A stretch of 64,000 nucleotides of DNA from Massilia sp. H6. GTDB lineage: Bacteria > Pseudomonadota > Gammaproteobacteria > Burkholderiales > Burkholderiaceae_D. Under the pieces are notes generated by a model. That model was given only the letters and a program-made list of their open reading frames with translations, did not search any database and had not been told where the DNA came from. The stretch is taken from assembly GCF_024802625.1 (NCBI RefSeq), contig NZ_CP103371.1:1364001-1428000 (forward strand), in the 5' to 3' direction. Positions 1 to 11,824 of this stretch are shown here, one piece after another (the stretch's first letter is position 1; each line of letters opens with the position of its first letter). The translations under genes were made by a program, and so were the position numbers.

Positions 1-9
1 GATTCCAGC

Positions 10-1683
10 ATGTTGCTGCAGGTGCGCAACCTGCGCATCTCGTTTCGCCTTGATCAGCAGCGCAGCGTCGAAGCGGTCAAGGGCATCTCGTTCGACCTGC
101 CGAGCAACAGCACGGTGGCGCTGGTGGGCGAATCCGGTAGCGGCAAGTCGGTCAGTTCGCTCGCCTTGATGGGCTTGCTGCCGGCGGAGACCACCATCAT
201 CGATCCGGCGTCGAGCGCGCGCTTCGACGGCCGCGAGCTGTTGGGGATGCCGCTCGCGCAGCGGCGCGCGCTGTGCGGCAAGGAGATCGCCATGATCTTC
301 CAGGAGCCAATGTCTTCGCTCAATCCGGTGTTCACGGTCGGCTTCCAGATTGGCGAGGTGCTGCGCCAGCACATGGGCATGAGCGCCAGGCAGGCGCGCG
401 CGCGCACCCTGGCATTGCTGGCCGAAGTCGGGATTCCCGACCCGGCGGCCAAGATCGACGCCTACCCCGGCCAGATGTCGGGCGGCCAGCAGCAGCGCGT
501 AATGATCGCAATGGCGATCGCCTGCGAGCCGAAACTGCTGATCGCCGACGAGCCGACCACCGCGCTCGACGTCACCATCCAGAAAACCATATTGGCGTTG
601 ATCGCCGGCCTCCAGAAAAAGCACCGGATGTCGGTCCTGTTCATTACCCACGACCTCGCCCTGGTGGCAGAGATCGCCGACCGCGTGATCGTGATGCGCC
701 ATGGCGAAGTGCGGGAAGAGGGGCTTGCCGCCCAGGTGTTCGGCGCACCGCGCGATGCCTACACGCGCGCGCTGCTGCACTGCCGCCCGAAGCTTGACGA
801 GCGGCCCGAGCGCTTGCCGGTCATCGACGATGATTCTGGCCAGGGCGAGCAGGCCGGACTGGTCCTGCCGCAGCGCACCCGCGGCAGCGCGCCGGGCGAC
901 CAGCCGCTGCTGGTGGTGCGCAAGCTGGCCAAGAGTTTTTACTCGCGCGACGGGTTCTTTAGACAGCGCGAGTTCCAGGCGGTCAAGGATGTGTCGTTCA
1001 CGCTGGCGCGCGGCAAGACCCTGGGCGTGGTGGGCGAATCCGGCTCGGGCAAGACCACCGTCGGCCTGACCCTGCTGCGCCTGCACCGCGCCACCGGCGG
1101 CAGCGCGCTGTTCGAGGGTAAAGACCTGCTGGCCATGTCCGACCGCGAGTTCCAGAGCTACAAGCGGCGTATCCAGATCATTTTTCAGAATCCGTATGCG
1201 TCGCTCAATCCGCGCTTTACGGTGGGACAGATCTTGCTCGAGCCGATGCGCATCCACCGGATTGGCGCCTGCGACAGCGAGCGCAGCGCCATGGCCCAGC
1301 AATTACTGGAGCGGGTCGGCCTGCCGGCGGGAGCCTTGCAGCGCTACCCGCACGAGTTTTCCGGCGGCCAGCGCCAGCGCATCGCGATCGCGCGCTGCCT
1401 GACCATGAAGCCGGACATCCTGGTCTGCGACGAATCGGTGTCGGCGCTGGATGTCTCGGTGCAGGCCCAGGTGCTCAATCTGCTGCAAGACCTGCAGGAC
1501 GAATACGGCATGAGTTACCTGTTCATTTCGCATGACCTGTCGGTGGTGAAGTACATCGCCGACCAGGTCATGGTGATGCACCAGGGCAGCGTGGTCGAAA
1601 CGGCCGATTCGGACGAACTGTACCGCAATCCCCAGCACCCCTATACACGGGCATTACTGGCGGCGATACCGCGCGGCCTGTAG
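10..1683 (+). CDS. Dipeptide/oligopeptide ABC transporter, fused double ATP-binding protein (YejF/GsiA type)
   Basis: The cytoplasmic ATPase of a peptide (or related) uptake ABC transporter, carrying two complete nucleotide-binding domains in one 557-residue chain. The first domain has Walker A GESGSGKS at residues 40-47, signature SGGQQQR at 157-163 and Walker B LLIADEP at 176-182. The second has Walker A GESGSGKT near 342-349 and signature SGGQRQR. The segment YTRALLHC and the similar C-terminal YTRALLAAIP are typical of the oligopeptide-specific C-terminal extension of this family. Length fits YejF (about 530). The membrane and binding-protein genes would lie upstream, outside the window; the frame is also open to base 1, so a start slightly further upstream is possible. 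Substrate cannot be told from the ATPase alone. Confidence 0.9.
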   Translation: MLLQVRNLRISFRLDQQRSVEAVKGISFDLPSNSTVALVGESGSGKSVSSLALMGLLPAETTIIDPASSARFDGRELLGMPLAQRRALCGKEIAMIFQEPMSSLNPVFTVGFQIGEVLRQHMGMSARQARARTLALLAEVGIPDPAAKIDAYPGQMSGGQQQRVMIAMAIACEPKLLIADEPTTALDVTIQKTILALIAGLQKKHRMSVLFITHDLALVAEIADRVIVMRHGEVREEGLAAQVFGAPRDAYTRALLHCRPKLDERPERLPVIDDDSGQGEQAGLVLPQRTRGSAPGDQPLLVVRKLAKSFYSRDGFFRQREFQAVKDVSFTLARGKTLGVVGESGSGKTTVGLTLLRLHRATGGSALFEGKDLLAMSDREFQSYKRRIQIIFQNPYASLNPRFTVGQILLEPMRIHRIGACDSERSAMAQQLLERVGLPAGALQRYPHEFSGGQRQRIAIARCLTMKPDILVCDESVSALDVSVQAQVLNLLQDLQDEYGMSYLFISHDLSVVKYIADQVMVMHQGSVVETADSDELYRNPQHPYTRALLAAIPRGL

Positions 1684-1787
1684 CGAAGATGGGGTGCGTA
1701 GGTAGTTCGACTACTTGAGCGCTTGGCTAGCCGCCCGTGTCAATTCCCGAGGCATCGCCGACTATGTACCTAAACTACAGAAATAAC

Positions 1788-1804
1788 TTGTAATAGCATT
1801 ACAA
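1788..1804. promoter_or_regulatory. HexR operator upstream of glucokinase
   Basis: The 17-base sequence TTGTAATAGCATTACAA is a perfect 7+3+7 palindrome. It matches the known proteobacterial HexR box (TTGTAAT-N3-ATTACAA). It lies 40 bases before the glucokinase start codon, and glk is a classical member of the HexR regulon, which controls hexose-phosphate and Entner-Doudoroff metabolism in response to KDPG. The match is seen in the sequence; binding by HexR is inference. Confidence 0.8.
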
Positions 1805-1843
1805 AGTTTAGTAAGCTTGGTCATCGCCTTTTGATTTATTGCA

Positions 1844-2866
1844 ATGACCGATTTCTCTTCCCACCTTGCCTCAACAACGCCTGCCCATGCGGGCGGCGTG
1901 CGCCTGCTCGCCGATATCGGCGGCACCAACGCCCGTTTCGCGCTGGAGCCTGCGCCGGGCCGCTTCGCGGCGATCGAGGTGCTGTCCTGCAATGACCATG
2001 CTACGCTCGGTGATGCGCTACGCGCCTACCTGGCGCTGCCGCAGGTGGCGGCCCTGCATGGGGGCATCGGCCACGCGGCCATTGCCATTGCCAACCCGGT
2101 GGTGGGTGACCAGGTGCGCATGACCAACCACCATTGGGCGTTTTCGATCGAGGCGCTGCGCCAGGAGTGCGGTCTCGACACGCTGCTGGTGGTGAACGAT
2201 TTTTCCGCGCTGGCGCGCTCGCTGCCACATCTGGACGGGCAAAAGCTGCAGGTCGGCGGCGGCGCCCCGGTCGCCGATGCGCCGCTCGGCCTGCTCGGCG
2301 CCGGTACCGGCCTGGGTGTCTCGGGACTGATTCCGCTCGCGGCCCACTGGACGGCGCTGCGCAGCGAAGGAGGGCATGTGAGCTTCTCGCCAGTGAACGA
2401 GCGCGAAGTCGCCATCTTGCAATTTGCCTGGCGCGAGTTCGAGCATGTCTCGAGCGAGCGGCTGCTATCGGGCGCGGGCGTGGAATTGATCTACCGCGCG
2501 CTGTGCGACCAGGCCGGCCGCGCGGTCGAGAGCCTGGCTGCGCCGGAGATCTCGCGCCGCGCCCTGGCCGGAGAGTGCACGCTCTGCGACGAAGTGCTGG
2601 AAACCTTCTGCGGCATGCTCGGTACCGCCGCCGGCAACCTGGCCATTACCCTTGGCGCCCAGGGCGGCGTGTATATCGGCGGCGGCATCGTGCCGCGCCT
2701 GGGCGAGCGCTTCCTGGCCTCGTCGTTCCGCCGCCGCTTCGAGCAGCGCGGCCGCTTCAGCAGCTATATGGCGGCCATTCCAACCTATGTGATCACCGCC
2801 GACTATCCGGCGTTTCTTGGTGTGTCGTCGATTTTGTCGGAAAAACTGTCGGCTTCGAGCAAATAA
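1844..2866 (+). CDS. glk: Glucokinase
   Basis: Phosphorylates glucose with ATP to give glucose 6-phosphate in the cytoplasm, feeding the Entner-Doudoroff and pentose phosphate routes. The 340-residue protein has the bacterial Glk phosphate-binding motif DIGGTN at 24-29, the catalytic-Asp segment VNDFSALA at 117-124, the ATP-site motif GAGTGLG at 152-158 and EGGH at 175-178. Length is close to E. coli Glk (321), with a short N-terminal extension. The ATG at 1844 was chosen because it sits just before the conserved core and downstream of the HexR palindrome at 1788-1804, which suggests repression by HexR. It is monocistronic as far as visible: the preceding ABC gene ends 160 bases upstream. Confidence 0.95.
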   Translation: MTDFSSHLASTTPAHAGGVRLLADIGGTNARFALEPAPGRFAAIEVLSCNDHATLGDALRAYLALPQVAALHGGIGHAAIAIANPVVGDQVRMTNHHWAFSIEALRQECGLDTLLVVNDFSALARSLPHLDGQKLQVGGGAPVADAPLGLLGAGTGLGVSGLIPLAAHWTALRSEGGHVSFSPVNEREVAILQFAWREFEHVSSERLLSGAGVELIYRALCDQAGRAVESLAAPEISRRALAGECTLCDEVLETFCGMLGTAAGNLAITLGAQGGVYIGGGIVPRLGERFLASSFRRRFEQRGRFSSYMAAIPTYVITADYPAFLGVSSILSEKLSASSK

Positions 2867-3272
2867 GACCTGCCTGCCACGGCGCCTTGCCGGGGGCTTG
2901 TCCACGCGCTGGATTTATCGGGTACAATGACCGCCAATTGTCGGATACGTTGTAGTTCACTCGCCCAGTTTGCTCGTATCGCGGGCCCGGAAGCCTTGCC
3001 TTCCCGCTCTGCTCCAGTAATGTGCGAGTGCGGTTCCGTCCGAAAGACCAACAGCGATCGGTCCGCCTGGCACGCGGGCAGCCGTGGTGGGCAGCGAGCC
3101 TGCCACTTTGATCAGCCCGGCGCATCCGAGCCCGGGCCCCGGATTCCAGTTTTTTTTGCGCAGTAGCTTAGCACCGCGGCCGGTCGGCATTGCGGCTGGC
3201 ATCCGGATTTGCACCCCGGATTGGCGCCCATTTTTTGAATTCTTGCATCCCGAAGCGTGACGATACCGCGAC
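2867..3272. other. Intergenic region between glk and scpB with a candidate promoter
   Basis: About 400 bases with no convincing gene; the short frames here lack family features. On the + strand a TACAAT (2923-2928) follows TTGTCC (2898-2903) at a 19-base spacing, a plausible but imperfect sigma-70 promoter for scpB with a leader of about 340 bases. An interrupted hairpin (ATCCG 3124-3128 with CGGAT 3140-3144, enclosing GCCCGGGC) is followed five bases later by a T-run at 3150-3157, so transcripts could pause or end here. Confidence 0.35.
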
Positions 3273-4043
3273 ATGAACACTGACGAGGCCAAGCGGGTCC
3301 TCGAGACCGCCCTGCTGTGTGCGCGCGAGCCCATGACACTGCACGGCATGAAAAAACTGTTCGCAGAAGTCGATGCGGGCGGTCGCCAGCTCAATGCCGG
3401 CGTCGGAACCGACACGATCAAGATTTTGCTGGAAGAACTGCGCCAGGACTGGCAGGGGCGCGGCATCGAAATCGTCAGCCTGGCATCCGGCTGGCGTTTC
3501 CAGAGCCGGCCCGAAATGAAGCCTTATCTCGAGCGCCTCGCGCCCGAGAAGCCGCCGAAGTATTCGCGCGCCACGCTGGAAACACTGGCGATCATTGCCT
3601 ACCGCCAGCCGGTCACGCGCGGCGACATCGAGGAAATCCGCGGTGTCGCGGTCAATTCGCAGACGGTCAAGATGCTGGAAGACCGTGGCTGGATCGATGT
3701 GCTCGGCTACCGCGAGGTGGTGGGGCGCCCCGCGTTGCTGGGCACCACCAAGCAGTTCCTGGATGACCTGGGCCTGGCTTCGCTGTCGCAATTGCCGCCG
3801 CTGCAGGCGGTTGCGGATGGACCGGATAGCCGTAGCCTGGAAGCGCTGGAAGCGGCGCTGAACGACAATTTTGACAAGGCGCCAGCGCGAGCGGACGCCG
3901 ACCAAGCACTTACCGAGACAGACACGGAGACCGGCGCGCCGATAGAGGCGGCGCCTGTCGAAGTCCCGAATTTTGACCGCGAGACGGCGGCAGCCGCTGG
4001 GCCAGGTCAGCACAATAAAGAGTCGAATGATGAATCCAACTGA
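3273..4043 (+). CDS. scpB: Segregation and condensation protein B
   Basis: Winged-helix subunit of the SMC-ScpA-ScpB condensin, acting on the nucleoid during chromosome segregation. The 256-residue protein has the two-winged-helix ScpB core, with the family-typical stretch [23 protein letters not shown] followed by [14 protein letters not shown] and [18 protein letters not shown]. The C-terminal 80 residues are acidic and low in complexity, as in other betaproteobacterial ScpB proteins. scpA is not adjacent in the window. The 3' end overlaps the rluB start by 17 bases, so the two genes are probably co-transcribed, a pairing common in bacteria. Confidence 0.93.
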   Translation: MNTDEAKRVLETALLCAREPMTLHGMKKLFAEVDAGGRQLNAGVGTDTIKILLEELRQDWQGRGIEIVSLASGWRFQSRPEMKPYLERLAPEKPPKYSRATLETLAIIAYRQPVTRGDIEEIRGVAVNSQTVKMLEDRGWIDVLGYREVVGRPALLGTTKQFLDDLGLASLSQLPPLQAVADGPDSRSLEALEAALNDNFDKAPARADADQALTETDTETGAPIEAAPVEVPNFDRETAAAAGPGQHNKESNDESN

Positions 4044-5940
4044 ACCGAACCAAGTCATCCCTGCCGACGGCGCTGACGCCGCCGCCAAGCCGAAACGCGC
4101 CCGCAAGCCGGCTGCCGCAACACTCGATGCTGCGGCAGGCGCGCCGGAAGCGGCCGTCAAGCCCAAGCGCACCCGCAAGGCCGCCGTTGCCGACGGCGCC
4201 GCCGCCGCGGGCGATGCAGCCGATGCGGCCGCGCCCAAGCCGGCAACCAAGCCGCCCAGGGCGCGTGCCGCCCGGGCCGCCAAGGCCGAGGCCCAGCCTG
4301 TAGTCGATGCGCCTGCGGCGCCTTCGGCCTCCAGCCCGGAGGGCGATGCGGTCCAGGGCGCCGAGCAGCGCAAGCCACGCGGTCCGCGCCAGATGCGCGC
4401 CAAGCGCCAGGAGCGCGAAGCGCGCCAGATGGACCAGGCGCCGGTAACTGAAGCAGGCGCGGTGGCGGACGCTGATGCCAGCGCCGGCGCGCCGGCCGAG
4501 GGCGAGGGGGCGCCAGTTGGCGGGCAGCGCGAAGGGCGCGGCCGCAACGGCCAGAAACCGGGCCAGCGCGAGGGCCAGCGCGGCCAGCAGGGCCAGCAGG
4601 CGGCCGGTCGCCAGGGCAAGCCACAAGGCAAGGCTCAAGGTCGCCCGCAGGGCAGGGGCGGCAAGCCGGCCAACGAAGCCGATGCCGTGTTCTCGTTCGT
4701 CACGTCGGACGATTTCGATTCGAGCGAAGGGGGCCGCGGTAACGCGCCTGCCAAGGCGGTGCGGCGCGACCTGACTTCGGATGACGATGCGCCGAAGCTG
4801 CACAAGGTCCTGGCCGAGGCCGGCCTGGGCTCGCGCCGCGACATGGAAGACCTGATCGTTGCCGGCCGCGTGTCGGTGAACGGCGAGCCGGCCCACATCG
4901 GCCAGCGCATCTTGCCGACCGATGCCGTGCGCATCAACGGCAAGCAGATCCATCGCCGCGTCAATACCAGCAAGCCGCCGCGCGTGCTGGTGTATCACAA
5001 GCCGGCCGGCGAGATTGTCAGCCATGACGATCCGGAAGGCCGTCCATCGGTGTTCGATCGCCTGCCGACCATGAAGGCCGGCAAGTGGCTGGCCGTGGGC
5101 CGCCTCGACTTCAATACCGAAGGCCTGCTGTTGTTTACGACCTCGGGCGACCTTGCCAACCGGCTGATGCACCCGCGCTATAACATCGACCGCGAATACG
5201 CGGTGCGCACCTTGGGCGAACTCGAAGAAGGCATGCGCCAGAAGCTCCTGAGCGGCGTCGAGCTCGACGACGGTATGGCCTCGTTCTCGAAGGTCCAGGA
5301 CGGCGGCGGCGAAGGCATCAACAAGTGGTACCGGGTGGTGATCGGCGAAGGCCGCAACCGCGAAGTGCGGCGCATGTTCGAGGCGGTCGGCCTGACCGTG
5401 TCGCGCCTGATCCGTACCCGCTACGGCGCCATGACCCTGCCGACTGCCCTCAAGCGCGGCCGCTGGGAAGAACTGGAAGAAAACGATGTGCGCTCGCTGA
5501 TGACCGCGTTCGGCGTCGAGAAGAAGGGTGCTGCTGCCGAGCAGGGCAAGGGCCGTGGCGGCAAGCCGCAGGCCGGCGCCCGTGGTGACGATGCGCGCCG
5601 CAGCGACGGTAACCGGATCGACCGGGTCGACGCCAACCGCAACGTCGATCCGTATGGCCCACAGGCCGCGCGCGTGGGCAGCGCTCGTGCGCAGGGTCCG
5701 CAAGGCGGCATGCCGGGCGGCCGTACGCAAGGCGGCAAGGGTGGTCCCAAGGCGGGCGGACAGGGTAGCGCCAAGCCGGGCAGCTTTGGTGCTGCCCAGC
5801 AGCGTCCAAGCGGCCGTCCGAAGCAGCCCGATCCGCTGCAGACCACGTTCGGCTTCGCCGGCACGGGCGGCGGCCGGCGCGGCGGCCAGGGTCCGCGCGG
5901 TTCCGAGCACGGCTTGCCGCGCCGCGGCCGTCGCGGCTGA
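4027..5940 (+). CDS. rluB: 23S rRNA pseudouridine synthase, RluB/RsuA family, with long low-complexity tails
   Basis: Isomerises a uridine of 23S rRNA to pseudouridine (position 2605 in the E. coli RluB family). The core has an S4 RNA-binding domain at about residues 257-300 ([16 protein letters not shown]) and the synthase domain with the catalytic Asp361 in GRLDFNTEG, ending near residue 500. It is 637 residues, more than twice E. coli RluB (291): the first 250 residues are Ala/Lys/Pro/Arg repeats of PKRARK type, and the last 140 are Gly/Arg/Gln-rich. The ATG pair at 4027/4030, inside the end of scpB, was preferred over an in-frame TTG at 3973 because translational coupling fits the overlap. 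The tails may add nonspecific RNA binding; that is inference. Confidence 0.88.
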   Translation: MMNPTEPNQVIPADGADAAAKPKRARKPAAATLDAAAGAPEAAVKPKRTRKAAVADGAAAAGDAADAAAPKPATKPPRARAARAAKAEAQPVVDAPAAPSASSPEGDAVQGAEQRKPRGPRQMRAKRQEREARQMDQAPVTEAGAVADADASAGAPAEGEGAPVGGQREGRGRNGQKPGQREGQRGQQGQQAAGRQGKPQGKAQGRPQGRGGKPANEADAVFSFVTSDDFDSSEGGRGNAPAKAVRRDLTSDDDAPKLHKVLAEAGLGSRRDMEDLIVAGRVSVNGEPAHIGQRILPTDAVRINGKQIHRRVNTSKPPRVLVYHKPAGEIVSHDDPEGRPSVFDRLPTMKAGKWLAVGRLDFNTEGLLLFTTSGDLANRLMHPRYNIDREYAVRTLGELEEGMRQKLLSGVELDDGMASFSKVQDGGGEGINKWYRVVIGEGRNREVRRMFEAVGLTVSRLIRTRYGAMTLPTALKRGRWEELEENDVRSLMTAFGVEKKGAAAEQGKGRGGKPQAGARGDDARRSDGNRIDRVDANRNVDPYGPQAARVGSARAQGPQGGMPGGRTQGGKGGPKAGGQGSAKPGSFGAAQQRPSGRPKQPDPLQTTFGFAGTGGGRRGGQGPRGSEHGLPRRGRRG

Positions 5941-6088
5941 CGCGGCTGACGCGGCAAAGGCGCCCGTTCGCCATGAAAATGGCAGTGCTGCGCGGGCGCG
6001 CCGAATCGCAATGCCGTAGAATGCCACGCAAGCCCAGTTATGGTCACCCTGCCAACTGTTGTTTGTAAGTCATTTTGCGGTGGGGCGA

Positions 6089-6117
6089 TTGCGAGACAAG
6101 CAGTAAGACTGTATAAT
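6089..6117 (+). promoter_or_regulatory. Sigma-70 promoter of the rimP-nusA-infB operon
   Basis: TTGCGA at 6089-6094 and a perfect TATAAT at 6112-6117 are separated by exactly 17 bases. The predicted start site near 6124 gives a leader of about 140 bases before rimP, which contains the hairpin-plus-T-run at 6195-6219. Confidence 0.75.
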
Positions 6118-6194
6118 CTGCAGCCTAATCGAAGTTCTTCCCATTATTTGAGTGGTGCAAGTGCTTTCATCTGGTTGGGTTGCAGTACAAAAAG

Positions 6195-6219
6195 ATGGGC
6201 AGATGCCCATTTTTTTTTT
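6195..6219 (+). terminator. Terminator-like hairpin in the rimP leader (candidate attenuator)
   Basis: ATGGGC (6195-6200), loop AGAT, GCCCAT (6205-6210), then nine T residues (6211-6219). This is a textbook intrinsic terminator shape, but it sits after the promoter at 6089-6117 and before the rimP start at 6264, so part of the transcription would end here. The operon encodes NusA, which acts on exactly this kind of signal, so autoregulation is plausible but inferred. Confidence 0.65.
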
Positions 6220-6263
6220 GGTAAATCGTTTGGACTATCGTTTTCATACCCTGGAGAAGTGCC

Positions 6264-8314
<2,051 letters not shown>

Positions 8315-8360
8315 TTTGCAAATCTTTATCATCTCCGCGACACATAGAAAAGAGGACTGA

Positions 8361-11189
8361 ATGGCGAGTAACAACGTAGCCCAATTTGCCACCGAACTGA
8401 AGATGCCTGCAGACCTGCTGCTGACGCAGCTGCGCTCGGCCGGCGTCGAAAAAAGTTCGACGTCAGACCCCTTGTCAAAGGATGATAAGGACAAGCTGCT
8501 GAACCACCTGCGCCGTACACACGGCGCGACGGAGCCGATCGAGAAGAAAAAGATCACGGTGACCCGCAAGGAAACGACCGAGATCAAGCAGGCCGACTCG
8601 AGCGGCAAGTCGCGCACCATCCAGGTCGAAGTACGCAAGAAGCGCACCTTCGTGCAGCGCGACGACCCGGCGCCGGCCCCTATTGTCGAAGCCGAACCGG
8701 TCATCGATGCAGCCGAGCTGGCACGCCGCGAAGAAGACGCGCGCCGCCAGACCGAGCTGATCGCCCGCCAGGAAGCGGACCTGCGTGAAAAGCAGGAACG
8801 CCTGGCCAAGCTCGAAGCCGAAGAAGCCGCCCAGGCCAAGGTTGCCGAAGAACAGTCCAAGCGCGAAGCGGCCGAACAGGCCAAGCGCAATGCTGCCGCC
8901 CAGGCTGCAGCAACGGCTGCCGCGGCCACCGCCGCAAGCGGCGCTGCCGACGACAAGGCCCAGGCCGCAGCTGCCGAAGCCAAGAAGCGTTCCGAGGAAG
9001 CTGCGCGCGAAGCGGCCGAACGTGCCGCCGCGACCGAAAAGGCGCGCAAGGCCGTGGCCGACGAAGTCGCCCAGATCAAGCTCATGATGAGCCAGCCGCG
9101 CCGCGTCATCAAGGCGCCGGAGCCGGTCGCCAAGCCGGTGGTCGCGCCTGCGACCGGTACGCTGCACAAGCCTGCCGCTGGCGAGAAGAAGCCGGGCGAC
9201 GTCAAGAAAGCCGACGACAAGAAGCCGTCCGACAAGAAGTCGATCAAGTCGGCCAATGTGTCGTCGACCTGGTCGGATGACGCCAAGAAGCGTGGCGCGC
9301 CAGGTGGCGGCAAGGGCCGTGGCGCCCCTGCGTCGACTGGCCGTGACGGCTGGCGCAGCGGTGGCCGCAGCGGCGGACGCCGTTCGCATGGCGATGACCG
9401 TGAAACCAATTTCCAGGCGCCGACCGAGGCGATCGTCAAGGACGTCCACGTGCCGGAGACCATCACGGTCGCCGAACTGGCGCACAAGATGGCCGTGAAG
9501 GCATCGGAAGTCATCAAGCAACTGATGAAGCTGGGCCAGATGTGCACCATCAACCAGGTGCTGGACCAGGAAACCGCGATGATTCTCGTGGAAGAAATGG
9601 GCCACAAGGCATTTGCCGCCGCCGAGGACGATCCGGAAGCGCTGCTGGCCGACCAGGGCGAGCACGCCGAGTTCGAATCGACGGGGCGCGCCCCGGTGGT
9701 CACCGTCATGGGTCACGTCGACCATGGTAAGACTTCGCTGCTCGATTACATCCGCCGCGCCAAGGTAGCATCGGGCGAAGCCGGCGGTATTACCCAGCAC
9801 ATCGGTGCCTACCACGTGGATACCCCGCGCGGCATGATCACCTTCCTGGATACCCCGGGCCACGAGGCGTTCACCGCCATGCGTGCCCGTGGCGCCAAGG
9901 CTACCGACATCGTCATCCTGGTGGTGGCGGCGGACGACGGCGTGATGCCGCAGACCAAAGAAGCAATTGCTCACGCAAAAGCTGCTGGTGTACCACTGGT
10001 GGTGGCGATCAACAAGATCGACAAGCCGGGTGCGAACGCCGACCGCGTGACGCAGGAACTGGTCGCCGAAGGCGTGGTGCCGGAAGAATACGGTGGCGAA
10101 TCGCCATTCGTGCCGGTCTCGGCCAAGATGGGTACCGGTATCGACGACCTGCTGGAACAAGTGCTGCTGCAGGCCGAAGTGCTGGAACTGAAGGCGCCGA
10201 CCGAAGCGCCGGCCCGTGGCCTGGTGGTCGAAGCTCGTTTGGACAAGGGCAAGGGCCCGGTCGCGACGATCCTGGTGCAGTCCGGTACCCTCAAGCGCGG
10301 CGACGTCGTGCTGGCTGGTTCTTCGTTCGGCCGCGTCCGTGCGATGCTCGACGAAAACGGCAAGACGATCACTTCCGCTGGTCCATCGATCCCGGTCGAG
10401 ATCCAGGGCCTGACCGAAGTGCCGAGCGCCGGTGAAGAAGTGATGGTCATGGCCGACGAGCGCAAGGCGCGTGAAATCGCCCTGTTCCGTCAAGGTAAGT
10501 TCCGCGACGTCAAGCTGGCCAAGCAACAGGCCGCCAAGCTGGAGAACATGTTCGACCAGATGGCCGAAGGCGAAGTCAAGAACCTGCCGCTGATCGTCAA
10601 GACCGACGTGCAGGGTTCGCAAGAAGCGCTGGTCGGCTCGCTGCAGAAGCTGTCGACCTCGGAAGTGCGGGTGCAGATTGTCCATGCGGCGGTCGGCGGC
10701 ATCACCGAGTCCGACGTCAACCTGGCGGTTGCCTCGAAAGCGGTCATCATCGGCTTCAACGCCAGGGCCGATGCCCAGGCGCGCAAGCTGGCCGAAGCCA
10801 ACGGCGTCGACATCCGTTACTACAGCATCATTTACGATGCGATCGACGAAATCCGCACCGCACTGTCGGGCATGCTGGCTCCGGAAAAGCGCGAGACCAT
10901 CACCGGTCAGGTCGAGATTCGCCAGGTCATCCTGGTGTCGAAGGTCGGCGCGATCGCGGGTTGCCTGGTGACCGATGGCGTGGTCAAGCGTTCGTCTTCG
11001 GTACGCCTGTTGCGCAACAACATCGTGCTGTGGACTGGCGAGATCGATTCGCTCAAGCGTTTCAAGGACGATGCCAAGGAAGTGCGCGCCGGGCTGGAGT
11101 GCGGCCTGTCGCTGAAGAACATGAACGACATCGAAGTCGGTGACGTCCTCGAAGTGTTCGAAGTGACCGAAGTGGCGCGTACGCTGTAA
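8361..11189 (+). CDS. infB: Translation initiation factor IF-2
   Basis: GTPase that places initiator tRNA on the 30S subunit and promotes subunit joining. It has 942 residues. An N-terminal IF2_N motif (1-50) is followed by a long charged, Ala/Glu/Lys-rich coiled segment (about 110-250), a basic linker with a Gly/Arg-rich stretch, and a second IF2_N-like motif (about 370-420). The G domain carries GHVDHGKT at 451-458, then [15 protein letters not shown] and SAKMG. The beta-barrel and C-terminal fMet-tRNA-binding domains complete it. RBS AGAGGA lies at normal spacing before the ATG at 8361. Third gene of the rimP operon. Confidence 0.97.
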   Translation: MASNNVAQFATELKMPADLLLTQLRSAGVEKSSTSDPLSKDDKDKLLNHLRRTHGATEPIEKKKITVTRKETTEIKQADSSGKSRTIQVEVRKKRTFVQRDDPAPAPIVEAEPVIDAAELARREEDARRQTELIARQEADLREKQERLAKLEAEEAAQAKVAEEQSKREAAEQAKRNAAAQAAATAAAATAASGAADDKAQAAAAEAKKRSEEAAREAAERAAATEKARKAVADEVAQIKLMMSQPRRVIKAPEPVAKPVVAPATGTLHKPAAGEKKPGDVKKADDKKPSDKKSIKSANVSSTWSDDAKKRGAPGGGKGRGAPASTGRDGWRSGGRSGGRRSHGDDRETNFQAPTEAIVKDVHVPETITVAELAHKMAVKASEVIKQLMKLGQMCTINQVLDQETAMILVEEMGHKAFAAAEDDPEALLADQGEHAEFESTGRAPVVTVMGHVDHGKTSLLDYIRRAKVASGEAGGITQHIGAYHVDTPRGMITFLDTPGHEAFTAMRARGAKATDIVILVVAADDGVMPQTKEAIAHAKAAGVPLVVAINKIDKPGANADRVTQELVAEGVVPEEYGGESPFVPVSAKMGTGIDDLLEQVLLQAEVLELKAPTEAPARGLVVEARLDKGKGPVATILVQSGTLKRGDVVLAGSSFGRVRAMLDENGKTITSAGPSIPVEIQGLTEVPSAGEEVMVMADERKAREIALFRQGKFRDVKLAKQQAAKLENMFDQMAEGEVKNLPLIVKTDVQGSQEALVGSLQKLSTSEVRVQIVHAAVGGITESDVNLAVASKAVIIGFNARADAQARKLAEANGVDIRYYSIIYDAIDEIRTALSGMLAPEKRETITGQVEIRQVILVSKVGAIAGCLVTDGVVKRSSSVRLLRNNIVLWTGEIDSLKRFKDDAKEVRAGLECGLSLKNMNDIEVGDVLEVFEVTEVARTL

Positions 11190-11211
11190 TTGCGCACTTG
11201 GTAGTACGATG

Positions 11212-11262
11212 GGGCCAGGACGCTGCGCGGCAATGCCGCGCAGGGGACTGGCCCTTGTTTTT
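11212..11262 (+). terminator. Nested hairpin with T-run between infB and rbfA
   Basis: An outer stem GGGCCAG (11212-11218) / CTGGCCC (11248-11254) encloses a nine-base perfect inner stem CTGCGCGGC (11223-11231) / GCCGCGCAG (11235-11243) with a three-base loop. TTGTTTTT follows. It can act as an intrinsic terminator or an RNase processing point separating infB from rbfA-truB. Confidence 0.6.
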
Positions 11263-11383
11263 ATGGGGGCGGACGATGGGCTTGTTGCGGTCCCGCTCCT
11301 GTTGCTCCGGGGCAGGGTGTGGTGGCATGCACATGCGCCGCTACCGTCGAGCCAACCAGACCAAAACAACTTAAAGCAAGATC

Positions 11384-11824
11384 ATGGCAAAACATAGCAA
11401 AAGCATCCCCCAGCGCGGCCTGCGCGTCGCCGACCAGATCCAGAAAGACCTGTCGGAACTGATTGCCTACGAACTCAAGGATCCGCGCGTGGGCATGGTC
11501 ACGATCAGCGAAGTGCAACTGACGCCCGACTACGCCCACGCCAAGGTGTTCTTCACCCTGCTCAAAGACAGCAAGGAAGACATCAAGATGACCCTCGAGG
11601 GCTTGACGCGTTCGAGCGGTTACCTGCGCAACCTGCTCGGCAAGCGCCTGCACATCCATACGCTTCCGGCCTTGCATTTCGTGCACGACACCTCGACCAC
11701 CCGTGGCCTGGCGATGTCGGCCTTGATCGACCAGGCCAATGCGGTACGCGCCGCCGATGCCGAGCCCGATCCGGTGCCGGCCAGCGCGCCTGCCGATCCC
11801 GACAGCAAGCCAGAATCCGAGTGA
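11384..11824 (+). CDS. rbfA: 30S ribosome-binding factor A
   Basis: Cold-shock-related 16S rRNA maturation factor acting on the 17S precursor and helix 1. The 146-residue protein has the type II KH fold of RbfA with typical segments [24 protein letters not shown], the KVFFTLL strand and [10 protein letters not shown]-terminal 25-residue Pro/Ala/Asp/Ser tail has no clear function. The stop overlaps the GTG start of truB (11821-11824). It is separated from infB by 194 bases that contain a strong hairpin, so its level may be set apart from infB. Confidence 0.95.
   Translation: MAKHSKSIPQRGLRVADQIQKDLSELIAYELKDPRVGMVTISEVQLTPDYAHAKVFFTLLKDSKEDIKMTLEGLTRSSGYLRNLLGKRLHIHTLPALHFVHDTSTTRGLAMSALIDQANAVRAADAEPDPVPASAPADPDSKPESE

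Noticed and set aside
2927-3166. 79-codon frame between glk and scpB
   Set aside because: Starts inside the candidate -10 element, has no RBS or family features and ends in the T-run region.
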